DNA of 40,649 bases from JBDNJM01 sp041687755 (GCA_041687755.1 JBDNJM010000101.1:1-40649); one strand, 5' to 3'; shown: positions 8,542 through 17,447, counted from the stretch's first letter. The notes: generated by a model from the letters alone, not told the origin. Numbers and translations: made by a program.

Positions 8542-9183
8542 TCAGCCCGCGGCCGAGAAAGCTGCGTCCGGCAAGGTGAGCCGCAGCTCGGCCGGCGTCG
8601 GCAACTCCAAGCGTGCACCCGGAACCCACTGCAGAGCCGGCGCGCAGCGGTTGCGAAGCTCGGCCAGCTCGGGCCCGCGTGGGTCGGAGTGCAGCGCGAC
8701 TTCGTGTCCGCGACAGACGATCCGCAGCAGGCCCGGATCCGTGCCGAGGCACTCCACCGCGAGGCTCGCTACAAGGAACGGCACGCGCCACCCCTCGCCG
8801 AAATCGGCCGCCAAGTCGTCGAGCTCGTTCACGAACTCGAAGCGCACCAAGCGCCGATCGGCCGCGGAGCCCAGCACCAGGTCCAAGCCGCGCAGAGCCC
8901 GCCGCTCGCGCCGCGAGCCCACCCCGTCGGACCCCAGGGCCGAGGTCAGCACCGCGAGCCACCAGCCACCGGCAAAGCTCTGGTCCTGGAGGCTGGCGAA
9001 CTCGCGTTCCGCCCAGGCCTCCGGCAGGTCGTCGTTGCTGTCGAAGTCGTAGGACAGCCGCCCCAGCGCGCCCGCCAGCTCCGAGGACCGCTCAAGCACT
9101 TCCGGAAGCAAGACGCCGGCCACGCGCTCTGCGAGCGCCTGCTGCGCGCGCTCACCGTCCAGTCGATCTTCGTCGGGGGTCAT
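8542..9183 (-). CDS. Hypothetical protein, 213 aa
   Basis: I do not recognise this protein. It is soluble, acidic and leucine-rich with no signal peptide or membrane segment. The first 110 residues look all-helical (ALAERVAGVLLPEVLERSSELAGALGRLSYDF). The second half alternates strands and helices and ends in a proline-rich segment (LPTPAELRLTLP). The overall pattern loosely recalls a degenerate histidine-kinase helix pair followed by an ATPase-like fold, but no H-box, N-box or G-box residues can be pointed to, so I assign no function. It starts at an ATG at 9183 and ends convergently with the riboswitch-controlled gene. The 187 bases upstream, before tRNA-Leu, show no other gene. Confidence 0.6.
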   Translation of the reverse strand: MTPDEDRLDGERAQQALAERVAGVLLPEVLERSSELAGALGRLSYDFDSNDDLPEAWAEREFASLQDQSFAGGWWLAVLTSALGSDGVGSRRERRALRGLDLVLGSAADRRLVRFEFVNELDDLAADFGEGWRVPFLVASLAVECLGTDPGLLRIVCRGHEVALHSDPRGPELAELRNRCAPALQWVPGARLELPTPAELRLTLPDAAFSAAG

Positions 9184-9370
9184 GGGCTAGGGCTCCTGCG
9201 AAACAGCGGTGGCGCTCGATGCGGCGCTTCGACGGCACCCGATGAGTCTAGGGTCCGCTGTTGATCTCGCCCAAGCGTCGCGCCGTGCTGCGCATCCCGA
9301 GCCTGCCAGCATCCAGAGCTTCCCGGGGTCCACCGCTCCCCAATTCCGACGCCGCTCCCCCATCGAGGAG

Positions 9371-9453
9371 TACCGGGCACGGGAGTCGAACCCGTACGAG
9401 CTTGCGCCCAGCGGATTTTGAATCCGCCGCGTATACCATTCCGCCAGCCCGGC
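9371..9453 (-). tRNA. tRNA-Leu (anticodon CAA)
   Basis: Read on the minus strand, an 83-base tRNA folds fully. The acceptor stem is GCCGGGC with GCCCGGT (a terminal G-U pair), with discriminator A at base 9371. The D-arm is followed by an anticodon stem GCGGA/TCCGC with loop TTCAAAA (anticodon CAA, reading UUG). There is a long class II variable arm (GGGC-GCAA-GCTC) and a T-arm ACGGG-TTCGACT-CCCGT. CCA is not encoded. Confidence 0.95.
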
Positions 9454-9467
9454 CTGAGCTGCTGAGT

Positions 9468-10520
9468 CTAGCGCCCGGAGGCGTCCGCGACGAGGGCCAG
9501 GCACAGGTCCGAGAAGGAGACTCCCCGCTCGGTCGCCGCCAGCCGTAGCAGGCTGCGATCGGTCAGCCCCGGAAGCGCGTTCAACTCCAGCAGCACCGGC
9601 GGGCGGCCGTCGCCCGCGGACTGCATGAAGTCCACGCGCACGATGCCGCTATCCACCCCGAGAGCCGCGGCCGTCCGCTCGGCGGCGAAGCGCAGGCTGC
9701 GGATCTGATCCGCTCCCAGCTGCTCAGGCGGACAGGTTTCCCGCGCGCCCCCGGCCGAGTACTTCTGCTCAAAGTCGAACGTGCGGCCCGCGGCCGGCAC
9801 GATCTCGACCGGGGTCCAGGCCTCGGGTGGGCCGCCCCGCCGGCAGTCCACCGCGACGGTGACTTCGACGCCGATCTGGCGGGCCTCCACCAACGGCTCC
9901 TCAGCTATGGCGAAGCACGCCTGCAGCCCGGCCTCAAGGGCGGGCCCGGCGGCTTCGTCCGGGTCCAGCACCGCCAGGGCGACCGACGAGCCGGCGTGGC
10001 GGGGCTTGATCACGAGCCCGGACCCCTCATCCAGCATTCGCAGCCGGCGCAGCCAGGGATGCGGATCTCGAGCGTAGTCAAGGGCGTCGACGCTGGCGCC
10101 GAGGGAGATGCTCAAGCCCCGACTCGCGGCAATCAGCCGACTGACCTGCTTGTCCATCGCGAGCGCAGCAGCGCGATGTCCCGGTCCGGTGTGCGCGATG
10201 CCGAGTTGGGCGGCCACGGCCTGGAGACGACCGTCCTCGCCGGCCCCGCCGTGAAACGCGAAGAACGCGACGTCGGAACCCTCGCGGACATCGGCTAGCA
10301 CTCGGCGCAAATCGCCGGGACCAGCGTCTTGGCTGAGCACGAACGAGCGCACCTGACGGGGACGCCGGTCTTCAGGCGCGCTCTCCAGCGCCGCCACGAC
10401 CGCCGCTCCGCTCTCCAAGCTGATGGCGTGCTCGGGCGACACGCCGCCCGACAGCACGGCCACCGCAAGGCCGTGGGCGCTCGACTCGGTTACGCCCAGG
10501 CGCCCCGCCCGCGGAAGCAT
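9468..10520 (-). CDS. ddl: D-alanine--D-alanine ligase-like ATP-grasp enzyme
   Basis: About 350 residues, the usual length for Ddl. It joins two D-alanines using ATP for the peptidoglycan stem peptide in the cytoplasm. Visible hallmarks: LSGGVSPEHAISLESG at residues 23-38 (N-terminal domain signature), HGGAGEDG at 90-97, the ATP-grasp lid region with KPRHAGSS, FDFEQKYS near the active site, and DFMQ...ELNALPGLT at the Mg-binding end. The ATG at 10520 is preferred because GGGAG lies just upstream; a GTG at 10538 in the same frame would overlap the previous gene's stop and also works. The start lies just after the pyrophosphorylase gene, so they are probably cotranscribed. Its presence supports a peptidoglycan-containing envelope. 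Confidence 0.88.
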   Translation of the reverse strand: MLPRAGRLGVTESSAHGLAVAVLSGGVSPEHAISLESGAAVVAALESAPEDRRPRQVRSFVLSQDAGPGDLRRVLADVREGSDVAFFAFHGGAGEDGRLQAVAAQLGIAHTGPGHRAAALAMDKQVSRLIAASRGLSISLGASVDALDYARDPHPWLRRLRMLDEGSGLVIKPRHAGSSVALAVLDPDEAAGPALEAGLQACFAIAEEPLVEARQIGVEVTVAVDCRRGGPPEAWTPVEIVPAAGRTFDFEQKYSAGGARETCPPEQLGADQIRSLRFAAERTAAALGVDSGIVRVDFMQSAGDGRPPVLLELNALPGLTDRSLLRLAATERGVSFSDLCLALVADASGR

Positions 10521-10530
10521 CGCTCCCGGC

Positions 10531-11949
10531 TCAACCACGATCGAAGAGCAGCCCGCCCTCGCGGTTCACGCCCTCGGGGAGGCCGCGCTCGCGCAGCTCC
10601 TCGAGGCTCTCCGCCAGCAGCGGATCGACCTCGACGCGCGGGGCGTCGCCTTCCATGGCGTCGGGTAGCGGGCCGCCCAGCTCGCGAATCCAGGACGAAT
10701 GCAAACGGCACAGGTCCCGCCGGCTCGTCGCCGGCGAGTCGCCGCCCTCCGCGTTCTTGACGGGTGAGAACTCGGTACCTCGGTCCACCTCGAGCGTCAC
10801 GCTGTTGCGTGCCACCCCCAGGGCATCGAACACGAACGTCTCGAACTTCGCGCCGTCCACCTGGCCGCGCGTGCCGTCCGGCAAGAACACCTCCATCGAC
10901 TTCGCCGCGACGTGCCAGGGCAGGTCGAGCCGGCCCTCGGTCAAGCCCTCGACGAAGGTCCGGGACACCGCGTGGATGGCGATATTGCCCGCATCGAACA
11001 CCAGCTTGCCCGCGCTGTCGCGCTGCTCGCGCAGCTCGCCCGGCAGGTCCGAGTACTCGATGCAACCAATGCGGCCGTCGATCTTGCCCAGCACGCCGAC
11101 CTTCTCGTGCGGGTCAGCCTTCGCAACAACCTTGCTCGACATGTCGGCGCCGGCTGCGGCGTGCAGGCCGAGGAACAGGGGGTCCGCCGGCGGCGCCAGG
11201 GGGTTGTCCACCTGGAAGTAGGACAGGGTCTCGATGCCCCGCTCAGCGCAGGTCCTCAGCGCGCCGCTGCTGCGCAGCGCGGCCAGCGTCCCGCCGTGTC
11301 CATTCGGCGCCAGGAACAGCTCACCCGGCCCCTTCAGCAGGATGCGCCCCTTCAGATCCAGCGCCGGCAGCATCGCCTGGGTGAAGAAGAACACGTCGTC
11401 TTCGGGCAGCCCGAAGTAGCCGGCCTCCGCGAAGGCCGCGCGCGTGGTGGCGTCGTTCGCAGGCGACGTCATCACGAACCACGTGGGCTTGAAGCCGTAA
11501 CGCTCGCCCGCCGCGCGCAAGCGGCGCGCGAAGATCTCGAACAGCGTGCGTCCCGAGACGGGCCCGACCGGGAAGCAGCCCTTGGGGCCGTCGTAGCCGA
11601 GGCGTGAGGCCTGGCCGCCGGCCACCAAGAGGAAGCCGACCTTGCCGGCGCTCAGCTCGGCCGCGCCGCGCTCGATTGCGGTGCGGCTGAGCTGGGCGTG
11701 GGCCGCGTCGCGCTCCAGGGGAAACACGTCGCAGGGCAGGAAGGTGGACTTCGACGCGTCGAATTTGGGGGCGTTCAGGAGCTTGGCCAACTCGGCCATC
11801 AGGTCCAGGTCAACGGCGGCAAGCTCCGCCGCGAACGAGGCCTTAGTCGCGGCGTCGAGCGACTCCACGTGGGCCAGGACGTGGCCCTGGCCAGCGGCCT
11901 CGAAAGCGGCGGTCAATGCGGTCCAATCTGGTTCCGATACGGAGCTCAT
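10531..11949 (-). CDS. Eukaryote-like UDP-sugar (UDP-GlcNAc type) pyrophosphorylase
   Basis: 472 residues from the ATG at 11949, which overlaps the upstream gene's stop (ATGA) and has an AGGGG ribosome site. It belongs to the UDPGP/UAP1 nucleotidyltransferase family, making UDP-sugars from UTP and a sugar-1-phosphate. The nucleotide loop LLVAGGQASRLGYDGPKG occupies residues 107-124 (Lys123 is the family's catalytic lysine). Downstream are the characteristic FVMTSPAND, YFGLPEDDVFFFTQ, APNGHGG, FQVDNPLAPPADP, EKVGVLGKIDGRIGCIEYS, DAGNIAIH, FETFVFDAL and EFSPVKNAEG boxes. These resemble eukaryotic UAP1/AGX more than bacterial GlmU or GalU. GlcNAc-1-P is the likeliest substrate, but glucose- or galactose-type activity cannot be excluded. 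It sits between an MDR dehydrogenase and ddl. Confidence 0.88.
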   Translation of the reverse strand: MSSVSEPDWTALTAAFEAAGQGHVLAHVESLDAATKASFAAELAAVDLDLMAELAKLLNAPKFDASKSTFLPCDVFPLERDAAHAQLSRTAIERGAAELSAGKVGFLLVAGGQASRLGYDGPKGCFPVGPVSGRTLFEIFARRLRAAGERYGFKPTWFVMTSPANDATTRAAFAEAGYFGLPEDDVFFFTQAMLPALDLKGRILLKGPGELFLAPNGHGGTLAALRSSGALRTCAERGIETLSYFQVDNPLAPPADPLFLGLHAAAGADMSSKVVAKADPHEKVGVLGKIDGRIGCIEYSDLPGELREQRDSAGKLVFDAGNIAIHAVSRTFVEGLTEGRLDLPWHVAAKSMEVFLPDGTRGQVDGAKFETFVFDALGVARNSVTLEVDRGTEFSPVKNAEGGDSPATSRRDLCRLHSSWIRELGGPLPDAMEGDAPRVEVDPLLAESLEELRERGLPEGVNREGGLLFDRG

Positions 11950-12929
11950 GCCCCTGTTATATCGACCAAGACCTTGAGCACTCCACCGCTTGCCGCCCGC
12001 TCCAGCGCTTGAGGAGCCGCATCGAGACCGAAGCGCGCCTCGATCATCGGACGTGGATCCAGCGCGCCGGTCTCGAGCAGCTCCAGCGCGGGCGCGAACC
12101 GGCCGCAACGCGACCCAATCAGTCGAATTTCGTCCACCACCAGCGAACTCAGGTCGAGTTCCGCTGGCCGCTCGGCGGTCGACTTGAGCACGAGCGTCCC
12201 GCGCGGCTCGACGGCGGCCAGGGCCAGCGGCAGCACTTCGGGCTTCCCGCTGGCCTCGACCACCAGCGGATAGCGCCCCAAAGTCCCCAACCCATCACCC
12301 AGACCAGCCCCCAGGTGGCGCAAGCGACCGGCAGGGCCCTCGGACTCGCCGAAGATCAACCGTTCACGGCCCGGATGCCTGCCCGCCAAGTCCACCTCGC
12401 GGCCCTCCAGCGCGAGGCAGCCGGCGATCAGCAGGCCCAGGCGCCCGTCCCCGACCACCAGCGCCGGCCCGGCGGGCAGATGCGGGACCTCGCGCGCCAC
12501 GGCGAGGGCGGCGGCCAGGGGCTCTACGAACACGGCCGCGTCGTCCGTGACTCCCTCGGGCACCGCGAGCAGGTTGCCGTCGGGCAGCTGGAGCTCCTCC
12601 GCGAGAGCACCGGGAGCACCCAAAATTCCGAGCACGCTGCGTGTAGGGCAATGGCGCGGGTCGCCGGACCTACAGACCGCGCACTCACCGCAGCCCGCGT
12701 TGATCTCCCCCACAACCCGCTGTCCCACCAGGGGCCCATCAAGCGCTCGACCGACGAACTCGTGCCCCGGAATCCCCTCGAAGCCCATGTACCCCCGCCA
12801 CAGCGCGAGATCGGTTGCACAAACGCCGACCGAACTCACGGCAACTCGCGTCCATCCCGGCTTGGGCTGCGGACGCTCGACGTCCTCCAACAGACGACAT
12901 TCCCCGTCCTGCATATGTAGCGCTCTCAT
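11946..12929 (-). CDS. Zinc-type medium-chain alcohol/sugar dehydrogenase
   Basis: 327-residue MDR-superfamily oxidoreductase. Catalytic zinc ligands are visible as Cys37 (GVCATDL) and His56-Glu57 (PGHEFVG). The structural zinc lobe has C80, C83, C86 and C94. The Rossmann segment reads LVVGDGRLGLLIAG, a GxGxxG variant, so NAD(P) use is likely. Family members oxidise alcohols, sorbitol, threonine or similar polyols; the substrate is not readable here. At 327 residues it is slightly short for the family (about 340-350). It is the first gene of a coupled cluster, its TGA overlapping the next ATG. The region upstream carries repeat copy A rather than an obvious promoter. Confidence 0.85.
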   Translation of the reverse strand: MRALHMQDGECRLLEDVERPQPKPGWTRVAVSSVGVCATDLALWRGYMGFEGIPGHEFVGRALDGPLVGQRVVGEINAGCGECAVCRSGDPRHCPTRSVLGILGAPGALAEELQLPDGNLLAVPEGVTDDAAVFVEPLAAALAVAREVPHLPAGPALVVGDGRLGLLIAGCLALEGREVDLAGRHPGRERLIFGESEGPAGRLRHLGAGLGDGLGTLGRYPLVVEASGKPEVLPLALAAVEPRGTLVLKSTAERPAELDLSSLVVDEIRLIGSRCGRFAPALELLETGALDPRPMIEARFGLDAAPQALERAASGGVLKVLVDITGA

Positions 12930-13075
12930 GAGCGAGCCATTCTAGTGCCCTCGGACGAGCCGCGAGCGCGCTCGCTTTCTGCGCCTCGATCGTCACCGCC
13001 TCGAGGACACCTGCACCGCTCGCTAGCGCCGGGGCCCCGCCCCCCACCCGATCGCCCAGCCGTTCGGCGCGCCGC

Positions 13076-13241
13076 CTCACGATGAGTGAAGCAACGCGCC
13101 CAGCGCAGTTCGTTCACGCGCCGTCTGCCCCAGCGCCCCCAGGCGATGGGCCAATGGGTACCGCGACACCGTCAGGCGAGGGGCCAAGCAGCACCTGAAG
13201 GCACTTCGCTAAGGCTGCACCATTGTTCCACGGCCTTTCAG
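13076..13241 (-). repeat. Dispersed 3'-end repeat, copy A
   Basis: Copy A of a repeat also found at 19855-20054 (B) and 22043-22210 (C), with a partial copy at 17448-17494 (D). On the plus strand it starts with CTCACGATGAGTGAA, continues with two 33-base units of the type CAGCGCC-x-CCAGGCGATGGGCCAAT, and ends with a 47-base hairpin module (13195-13241) with arms CTGAAGGC and GCCTTTCAG. It lies 36 bases after the stop of the minus-strand gene ending at 13278. It holds no convincing gene. Confidence 0.75.
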
Positions 13242-13277
13242 CACCCCACGCCCTGCGGCTCCCGACGGTCAGCCAGC

Positions 13278-13619
13278 CTAGCTGGCACTGGCCTGACTCT
13301 CCGAGAGCGCCTCAGCGAGCCGTTCAACCAGACCGACCAACGAATCCACGCGCCGCTCGAGAGTCACCTGTCGCTGGACCAGCTTTTCCACCACGGGCGG
13401 CAGAATTGCCTCACGCGTGTAGTTGCTGATCATGTTGATGATCTCCGCACGATTGGCATCCGGCAGCTTGTGAAAGTGGTACTCGTACTTTTGCTGGAGC
13501 ACGCCCTCGGCGATCTGAATCACCTCGCGCGTGATCTCGTCCGTGCTCTGTCGATCGTGCTCGACGCGGAAGTTGTCCTTCTTGTACTCGTGGATCAGCT
13601 GCTGGAATTTGGATTGCAC
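13278..13619 (-). CDS. Small conserved-looking coiled-coil protein, 113 aa
   Basis: Function not recognised. Composition differs from the spurious frames around it: rich in Gln, Glu, Lys and Asn, with few Arg/Pro, which argues for a real gene. The N-terminal half is charged and helical (QSKFQQLIHEYKKDN; TREVIQIAEGVLQQKYEYHFHKL). The C-terminal third is a heptad-like coiled coil (VEKLVQRQVTLERRVDSLVGLVERLAEAL). There is no signal peptide or membrane helix. A TACAAT hexamer about 90 bases upstream could be its promoter. It is separated from the upstream fabF by a strong intrinsic terminator and so is transcribed independently; repeat copy A follows its stop. Confidence 0.7.
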   Translation of the reverse strand: MQSKFQQLIHEYKKDNFRVEHDRQSTDEITREVIQIAEGVLQQKYEYHFHKLPDANRAEIINMISNYTREAILPPVVEKLVQRQVTLERRVDSLVGLVERLAEALSESQASAS

Positions 13620-13706
13620 GCGTGTGGGCTCCTTGGGTTGTGCCGTTCAGGGAGAGACGGGTCGGCGGGTAGATCGGTTGAAGGGACGAACTAGCGAACT
13701 CCCATT

Positions 13707-13712
13707 ATTGTA
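13707..13712 (-). promoter_or_regulatory. Candidate -10 element (TACAAT)
   Basis: TACAAT on the minus strand, one base off the TATAAT consensus, in an AT-richer patch of otherwise GC-rich DNA, about 90 bases before the 113-aa gene. No matching -35 hexamer is visible at the usual spacing, so this is tentative. Confidence 0.35.
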
Positions 13713-13838
13713 CTCCTGCCGGGCCGTTTTTACGCTGCCCTGCCCGACCCCACTTCCTGTGCGCAACCCTCGCGTGAGGGTGCAGCCGATGCGAACTGGA
13801 CGCGTCGCCGTAAGGCTTTCCCAGGGCACGCAGGCCCG

Positions 13839-13879
13839 AAAAAGAACGAACCCCGACAACCGCGATTGCCGGGGTTCGT
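13839..13879 (-). terminator. Rho-independent terminator after fabF
   Basis: On the minus strand a 14-bp stem (ACGAACCCCGGCAA with TTGTCGGGGTTCGT, one G-U pair) with a six-base loop is followed by TCTTTTT. It begins 40 bases after the fabF stop and is the clearest intrinsic terminator in the window, marking the end of the fatty-acid cluster. Confidence 0.92.
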
Positions 13880-13918
13880 GTACTAGCTGCGCGCCGCAGG
13901 GCCCGCCTCGCGGGCCGC

Positions 13919-15163
13919 TCAACCCTGGTAAGTACCTACGCAGAGCGAGACGTTGTGGCCGCCGAAGCCCAGCGAGTTGGACAGGGCGTTGCGCACCTTC
14001 AGCTCGCGGGCGCTGCCGGGAATGTAATCCAGATCGCAAGCCGGATCCGGGGTCGTGTAGTTCCGCGTCGGGTGCACGACACCCTGGTGGATCGAGAGCG
14101 TCGTTGCCAACAGCTCCACGGCCGAGGAAGCGCCGAGCAGGTGCCCGATCATCGACTTGGTGCTCGAAATCGAGAGCTTCGAGGCGTGGGCGCCGAAGGC
14201 CACCTTGATGGCCTTCGTCTCCATGGCATCGTTCAGCGAGGTGCTCGTGCCGTGGGCGTTGATGTAGTCCACCGTCTGGGGGTCCACGCCGCCCTGGCGC
14301 ATCGCCAGCTCCATCGCGCGGGCCGGGCCGGAGCCGTCTTCCTTCGGAGCCGTGATGTGGAACGCGTCATCCGTCGAACCGTAGCCCTTCAACTCGGCGT
14401 AGATCCGGGCTCCGCGGGCTTTGGCGAACTCAAGCTCCTCAAGGACGAGGATGCCGGCCCCGTCACCCATCACGAACCCGTCGCGGTCGCGATCGAAGGG
14501 CCGGGAGGCCGAGCCCGGATCGTCGTTGCGGGTCGAGACGGCCTTGGCCGAGCTGAACCCGGCGAGCGAGAGCGGGGTCGTGGCCGATTCCGCACCGCCG
14601 GTCACGACGACGTCGGACTCGCCGGCGCGAATGGACTGCAAGGCCATCCCGATGGCGTGGCCGCTGGAGGCGCAGGCGCTGGAGGTCGTGAAGCACGTGC
14701 CCTGCAGCCCCAAGTTGATCGCTACCTGCCCGCTGCAGGCGTTCGCCATGATCTTGGGGATGAAGTGCGGCGTTACGCGCCGTGCGCCGCGCTTCTGGAG
14801 CACGATGTGCTGCTCTTCGATGCCCTGAATGCCTCCGATTCCTGTCCCGACGATGCACCCCGAGCGCTCGCGCTGCTCTTGGGTGAGCCCCTCGACGTCC
14901 AGGCCGGAATCCTCGATAGCCTCGCGCGCCGCCTTCAGCGCGTACATGGTGAAGGGGTCCAGCTTGCGGAGCTCGAGAACGCTGAAGTCTTGGGCAAAGT
15001 CGTACTCGACGTGGCCCGCGATCTGTGCCGCGAGGTCGCTGGCGTCGAAGAACGTGATCGGCTGGATCCCGTTCTCGCCCTTCAGCGCGCGGGACCAGAA
15101 CGTCTCGACATCCGAGCCGAGGGCGTTGACGGTGCCCAAACCGGTGATGACGACGCGACGCAT
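13919..15163 (-). CDS. fabF: 3-oxoacyl-ACP synthase II
   Basis: 414 residues, full length. Condenses malonyl-ACP with acyl-ACP in fatty-acid elongation (cytoplasmic, type II FAS). The Cys-His-His triad is visible: Cys164 in SSACASSGHA, His304 in NAHGTSTSLND, and His341 in KSMIGHLLGASS, with Lys336. The N-terminal RRVVITGLGTVNALG is the family start signature, fixing the ATG at 15163. There is no Shine-Dalgarno sequence, in line with neighbours. It is the last gene of the rpmF-plsX-fab-acpP series and ends at a strong terminator. An 860-base gap separates it from acpP, whereas these two genes are usually nearly adjacent, so fabF probably has its own promoter. Confidence 0.97.
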   Translation of the reverse strand: MRRVVITGLGTVNALGSDVETFWSRALKGENGIQPITFFDASDLAAQIAGHVEYDFAQDFSVLELRKLDPFTMYALKAAREAIEDSGLDVEGLTQEQRERSGCIVGTGIGGIQGIEEQHIVLQKRGARRVTPHFIPKIMANACSGQVAINLGLQGTCFTTSSACASSGHAIGMALQSIRAGESDVVVTGGAESATTPLSLAGFSSAKAVSTRNDDPGSASRPFDRDRDGFVMGDGAGILVLEELEFAKARGARIYAELKGYGSTDDAFHITAPKEDGSGPARAMELAMRQGGVDPQTVDYINAHGTSTSLNDAMETKAIKVAFGAHASKLSISSTKSMIGHLLGASSAVELLATTLSIHQGVVHPTRNYTTPDPACDLDYIPGSARELKVRNALSNSLGFGGHNVSLCVGTYQG

Positions 15164-16022
15164 GGGATGGCCTTGGAAGGGAAAGGGTCGGAGCGGGCCC
15201 CCGGACGGGGACGGGATCGCTCAGGAAGTGGATGCGAAAAAATTCGGGAAGCACCAGGCCTCTCGGCAGAGGCGGGTCGGGGCGACCGCGATGGCCCCCC
15301 CCCGAAGGCGCGTGGGGATTCGCGGGGTGCGGTGGATCGAACGGCGGGCGCACGCCGGCCCGCTGCGCCGCAGGGACTCTAGGCCGCCCCAAGCGCGGGT
15401 TGCAGGAGCAGAGCTGGACGTAGGCCTCGGACCTCGGGGGTTCAAGGACGCCCTGAAGGCCTCCCCAGCTGCTGGAGACTCGCGAGGGCCACGCGTTAGC
15501 CCCTTGAGTTCCAGTACCCGTGAGGGGCCCATCGCAAGACAGATTCGAACTCGAACCGCCCCATGCGGACGGCATCGACGCGCGCACGTTCGGATCGCGG
15601 GATCAACTCGCGATCGGCCATCCAGAGGGGCGAAGGCCCGACCGGAATCGGAGCGCAGCTCGAGCGAGCAGGTGGACGCGCTGGCCGGTCCCTGTGGACG
15701 TTCGACGCTCTACAGTAGCGGGGGCGCCGTAGCGAGGGTCCCTCAGCAACAGCGCGCTTCGATCCGACCTCTAAGGTCGGCCGGGCGGGCGCCGCTGCGC
15801 GACGGCCCCGGGCCTTCGCGTCGGTCTCACTAAGGCTGGAGCCCGTGCTCCCCCGCCCACGTCCTGGCCTGGACGGCTCTGCCGCTCAGGCCACGGTCTT
15901 CGACGTATGCACAACGCAGGCCAAGCCGGGAGCTTGCCTCCGCTCCAGAGCGCGGAACGTTCCGCACCCGAGCGCGTGAAGGTCGCGAACGCCCCCCAGG
16001 GCTGGCCGGGGGGTGGCGCGTC
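15164..16022. other. Long gene-free gap between acpP and fabF
   Basis: 859 bases without a supported gene. Open frames on both strands are shadows or Arg/Gly/Pro-rich translations with no recognisable domain. No RNA gene, tRNA or terminator with a T-run was seen, although ACP transcripts would be expected to end here. An inverted repeat of moderate quality may exist around 15790-15830 (GGGCGCCGCTGCGCGACGG region). Confidence 0.4.
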
Positions 16023-16265
16023 CTAGAGTTTCGAGCCGATGTACTCGATCGCGTTCCCGACGCTTTGGATCTTTTCAGCGTCCTCGTCCGGAATGGATAT
16101 CTCAAACTCGTCTTCGAACTCCATCACGAGCTCGACCGTGTCGAGGGAGTCGGCACCCAGGTCATTCACGAAGCTGGTCTCCTTCGAGACCTTCTCTTCC
16201 GTGGTGCCCATCTGGTTGCAGACGATCTTGATGATGCGGGCTTCGATCGTTTCGGCTTTACTCAC
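16023..16265 (-). CDS. acpP: Acyl carrier protein
   Basis: 80 residues from a GTG start at 16265 (VSKAETIEARIIKIV), the usual start of ACPs; an upstream in-frame ATG at 16316 would add 17 Arg/Ser-rich residues unlike the family. The phosphopantetheine attachment serine is Ser40 in the LGADSLDTVEL motif. The acidic helix II/III region (EDEFEISIPDEDAEKI) is typical. It carries growing acyl chains for FabF, FabG, FabD, FabH and PlsX, all encoded nearby. A GAGAG sequence about 10 bases before the GTG may act as a weak ribosome site. Confidence 0.97.
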   Translation of the reverse strand: MSKAETIEARIIKIVCNQMGTTEEKVSKETSFVNDLGADSLDTVELVMEFEDEFEISIPDEDAEKIQSVGNAIEYIGSKL

Positions 16266-16389
16266 CGTAGCTCTCAGCCGCGAGGCCGAGTTCCTTCTTG
16301 TTGGGTTGTGGGTCACCCGAGCGGGCGAACCAAGGGAACCGCAGCCGCAATCGGCCGCGGTGAGAGACAGGATACTTGGATCCTCGGAT

Positions 16390-17142
16390 TCAGATGCTCA
16401 AGCCCCCGTCGATGACGAGAGTTTGTCCAGTGATGTAGGACCCGCCGGGGCCGGCCAGAAATTCGACGGCGGCTGCGATCTCGTCCACGGCGCCGATGCG
16501 CCCCAGCGGAATCGCGGCGGCGAGCTCGGCGGCCGCCTTTTCGTCCATCGCCTGGGTCATGTCGGTTCCGATATAGCCGGGAGCGATGGCGTTGACGCAA
16601 ACCCCGCGGCCGGCGAGCTCCTTGGCCGCCGACTTGGTCAGCCCAATCATCCCGGCCTTGCTCGCCGCGTAGTTCGCCTGGCCGGCATTGCCGGTCACGC
16701 CCACGACCGAAGCGATGTTCACGATACGTCCCCTGCACTTCATCAGGGACCTCGCAGCAGCCTTAGTGAAGTTGAACGCGCCCTTGAGGTTGACGGCGAT
16801 CACGCGGTCGAAGTCCTCCTCGGTCATGCGCAGCAGCAGTTGGTCCCGGGTGATGCCAGCGTTGTTGACCAACAGGTGCAGGCCGCCGAAGTCCTTCTGG
16901 ACCTCTTTCACCAGGCTGGCGACCGCCTCCGTGTCGGACACATCAACGCCGTAGGCCTTGGCCTGCACGCCGGCAGCCTCGGCCACTGCAACGGTCTCCG
17001 CCGAGCCTTCCGGCCGGGTCGCCACGCACGCGATGCTGGCGCCAGCTGCTGCTAGCCGCTCGGCGATTCCGCGGCCGATGCCTCGCGAGGCACCGGTGAC
17101 GAGGGCCACCTGGCCTTCGAGGGGTCGTGTCGGGTCTTGCAT
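16390..17142 (-). CDS. fabG: 3-oxoacyl-ACP reductase
   Basis: 250-residue short-chain dehydrogenase, NADPH-dependent, reducing 3-oxoacyl-ACP to 3-hydroxyacyl-ACP. Cofactor loop TGASRGIG at residues 16-23, NNAG at 93-96, and catalytic Asn118 (VNLKG), Ser145, Tyr158 and Lys162 (NYAASKAG). The C-terminal GGLSI end is typical of FabG rather than other SDRs, and placement between fabD and acpP supports this. The 124-base gap to acpP holds no other gene. Confidence 0.96.
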   Translation of the reverse strand: MQDPTRPLEGQVALVTGASRGIGRGIAERLAAAGASIACVATRPEGSAETVAVAEAAGVQAKAYGVDVSDTEAVASLVKEVQKDFGGLHLLVNNAGITRDQLLLRMTEEDFDRVIAVNLKGAFNFTKAAARSLMKCRGRIVNIASVVGVTGNAGQANYAASKAGMIGLTKSAAKELAGRGVCVNAIAPGYIGTDMTQAMDEKAAAELAAAIPLGRIGAVDEIAAAVEFLAGPGGSYITGQTLVIDGGLSI

Positions 17143-17376
17143 GGGAGAGGGTCGGGACGGCCGAAGCCGCCCTGAGGCTGATCAGGATAGGGTCAGCGCG
17201 GGCGCGGGAACAAGCTCAGGCCCGTCAGAAGCGCGGAACTCTGGACCTCGAGGTGGCTCAGGAGCGGCCTGTGGCCCTCCGCGATGCTTCAGCGCGAGGC
17301 TTAAGCGCTGGGAGCGCGGCAGGATCCCTTGGGGAGCCCTGCCGGGACTAGGAGAACGTGGAGAGACGCCTCGCAG

Positions 17377-17408
17377 CGGCCCCGTGCAACGGCCCCGTGC
17401 AACGGCCT
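17377..17408. repeat. 13-bp tandem repeat
   Basis: Two perfect copies of CGGCCCCGTGCAA plus a partial third, in the 386-base fabD-fabG gap. No function is apparent. Confidence 0.7.
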
Positions 17409-17447
17409 CGCACTCCAGGCCCCCACCGAAAGCGGCCCACAATCGGC

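Noticed and set aside
15221..15840. Small gene in the acpP-fabF gap
   Set aside because: Several frames overlap with no preference, no start context and no recognisable residues.
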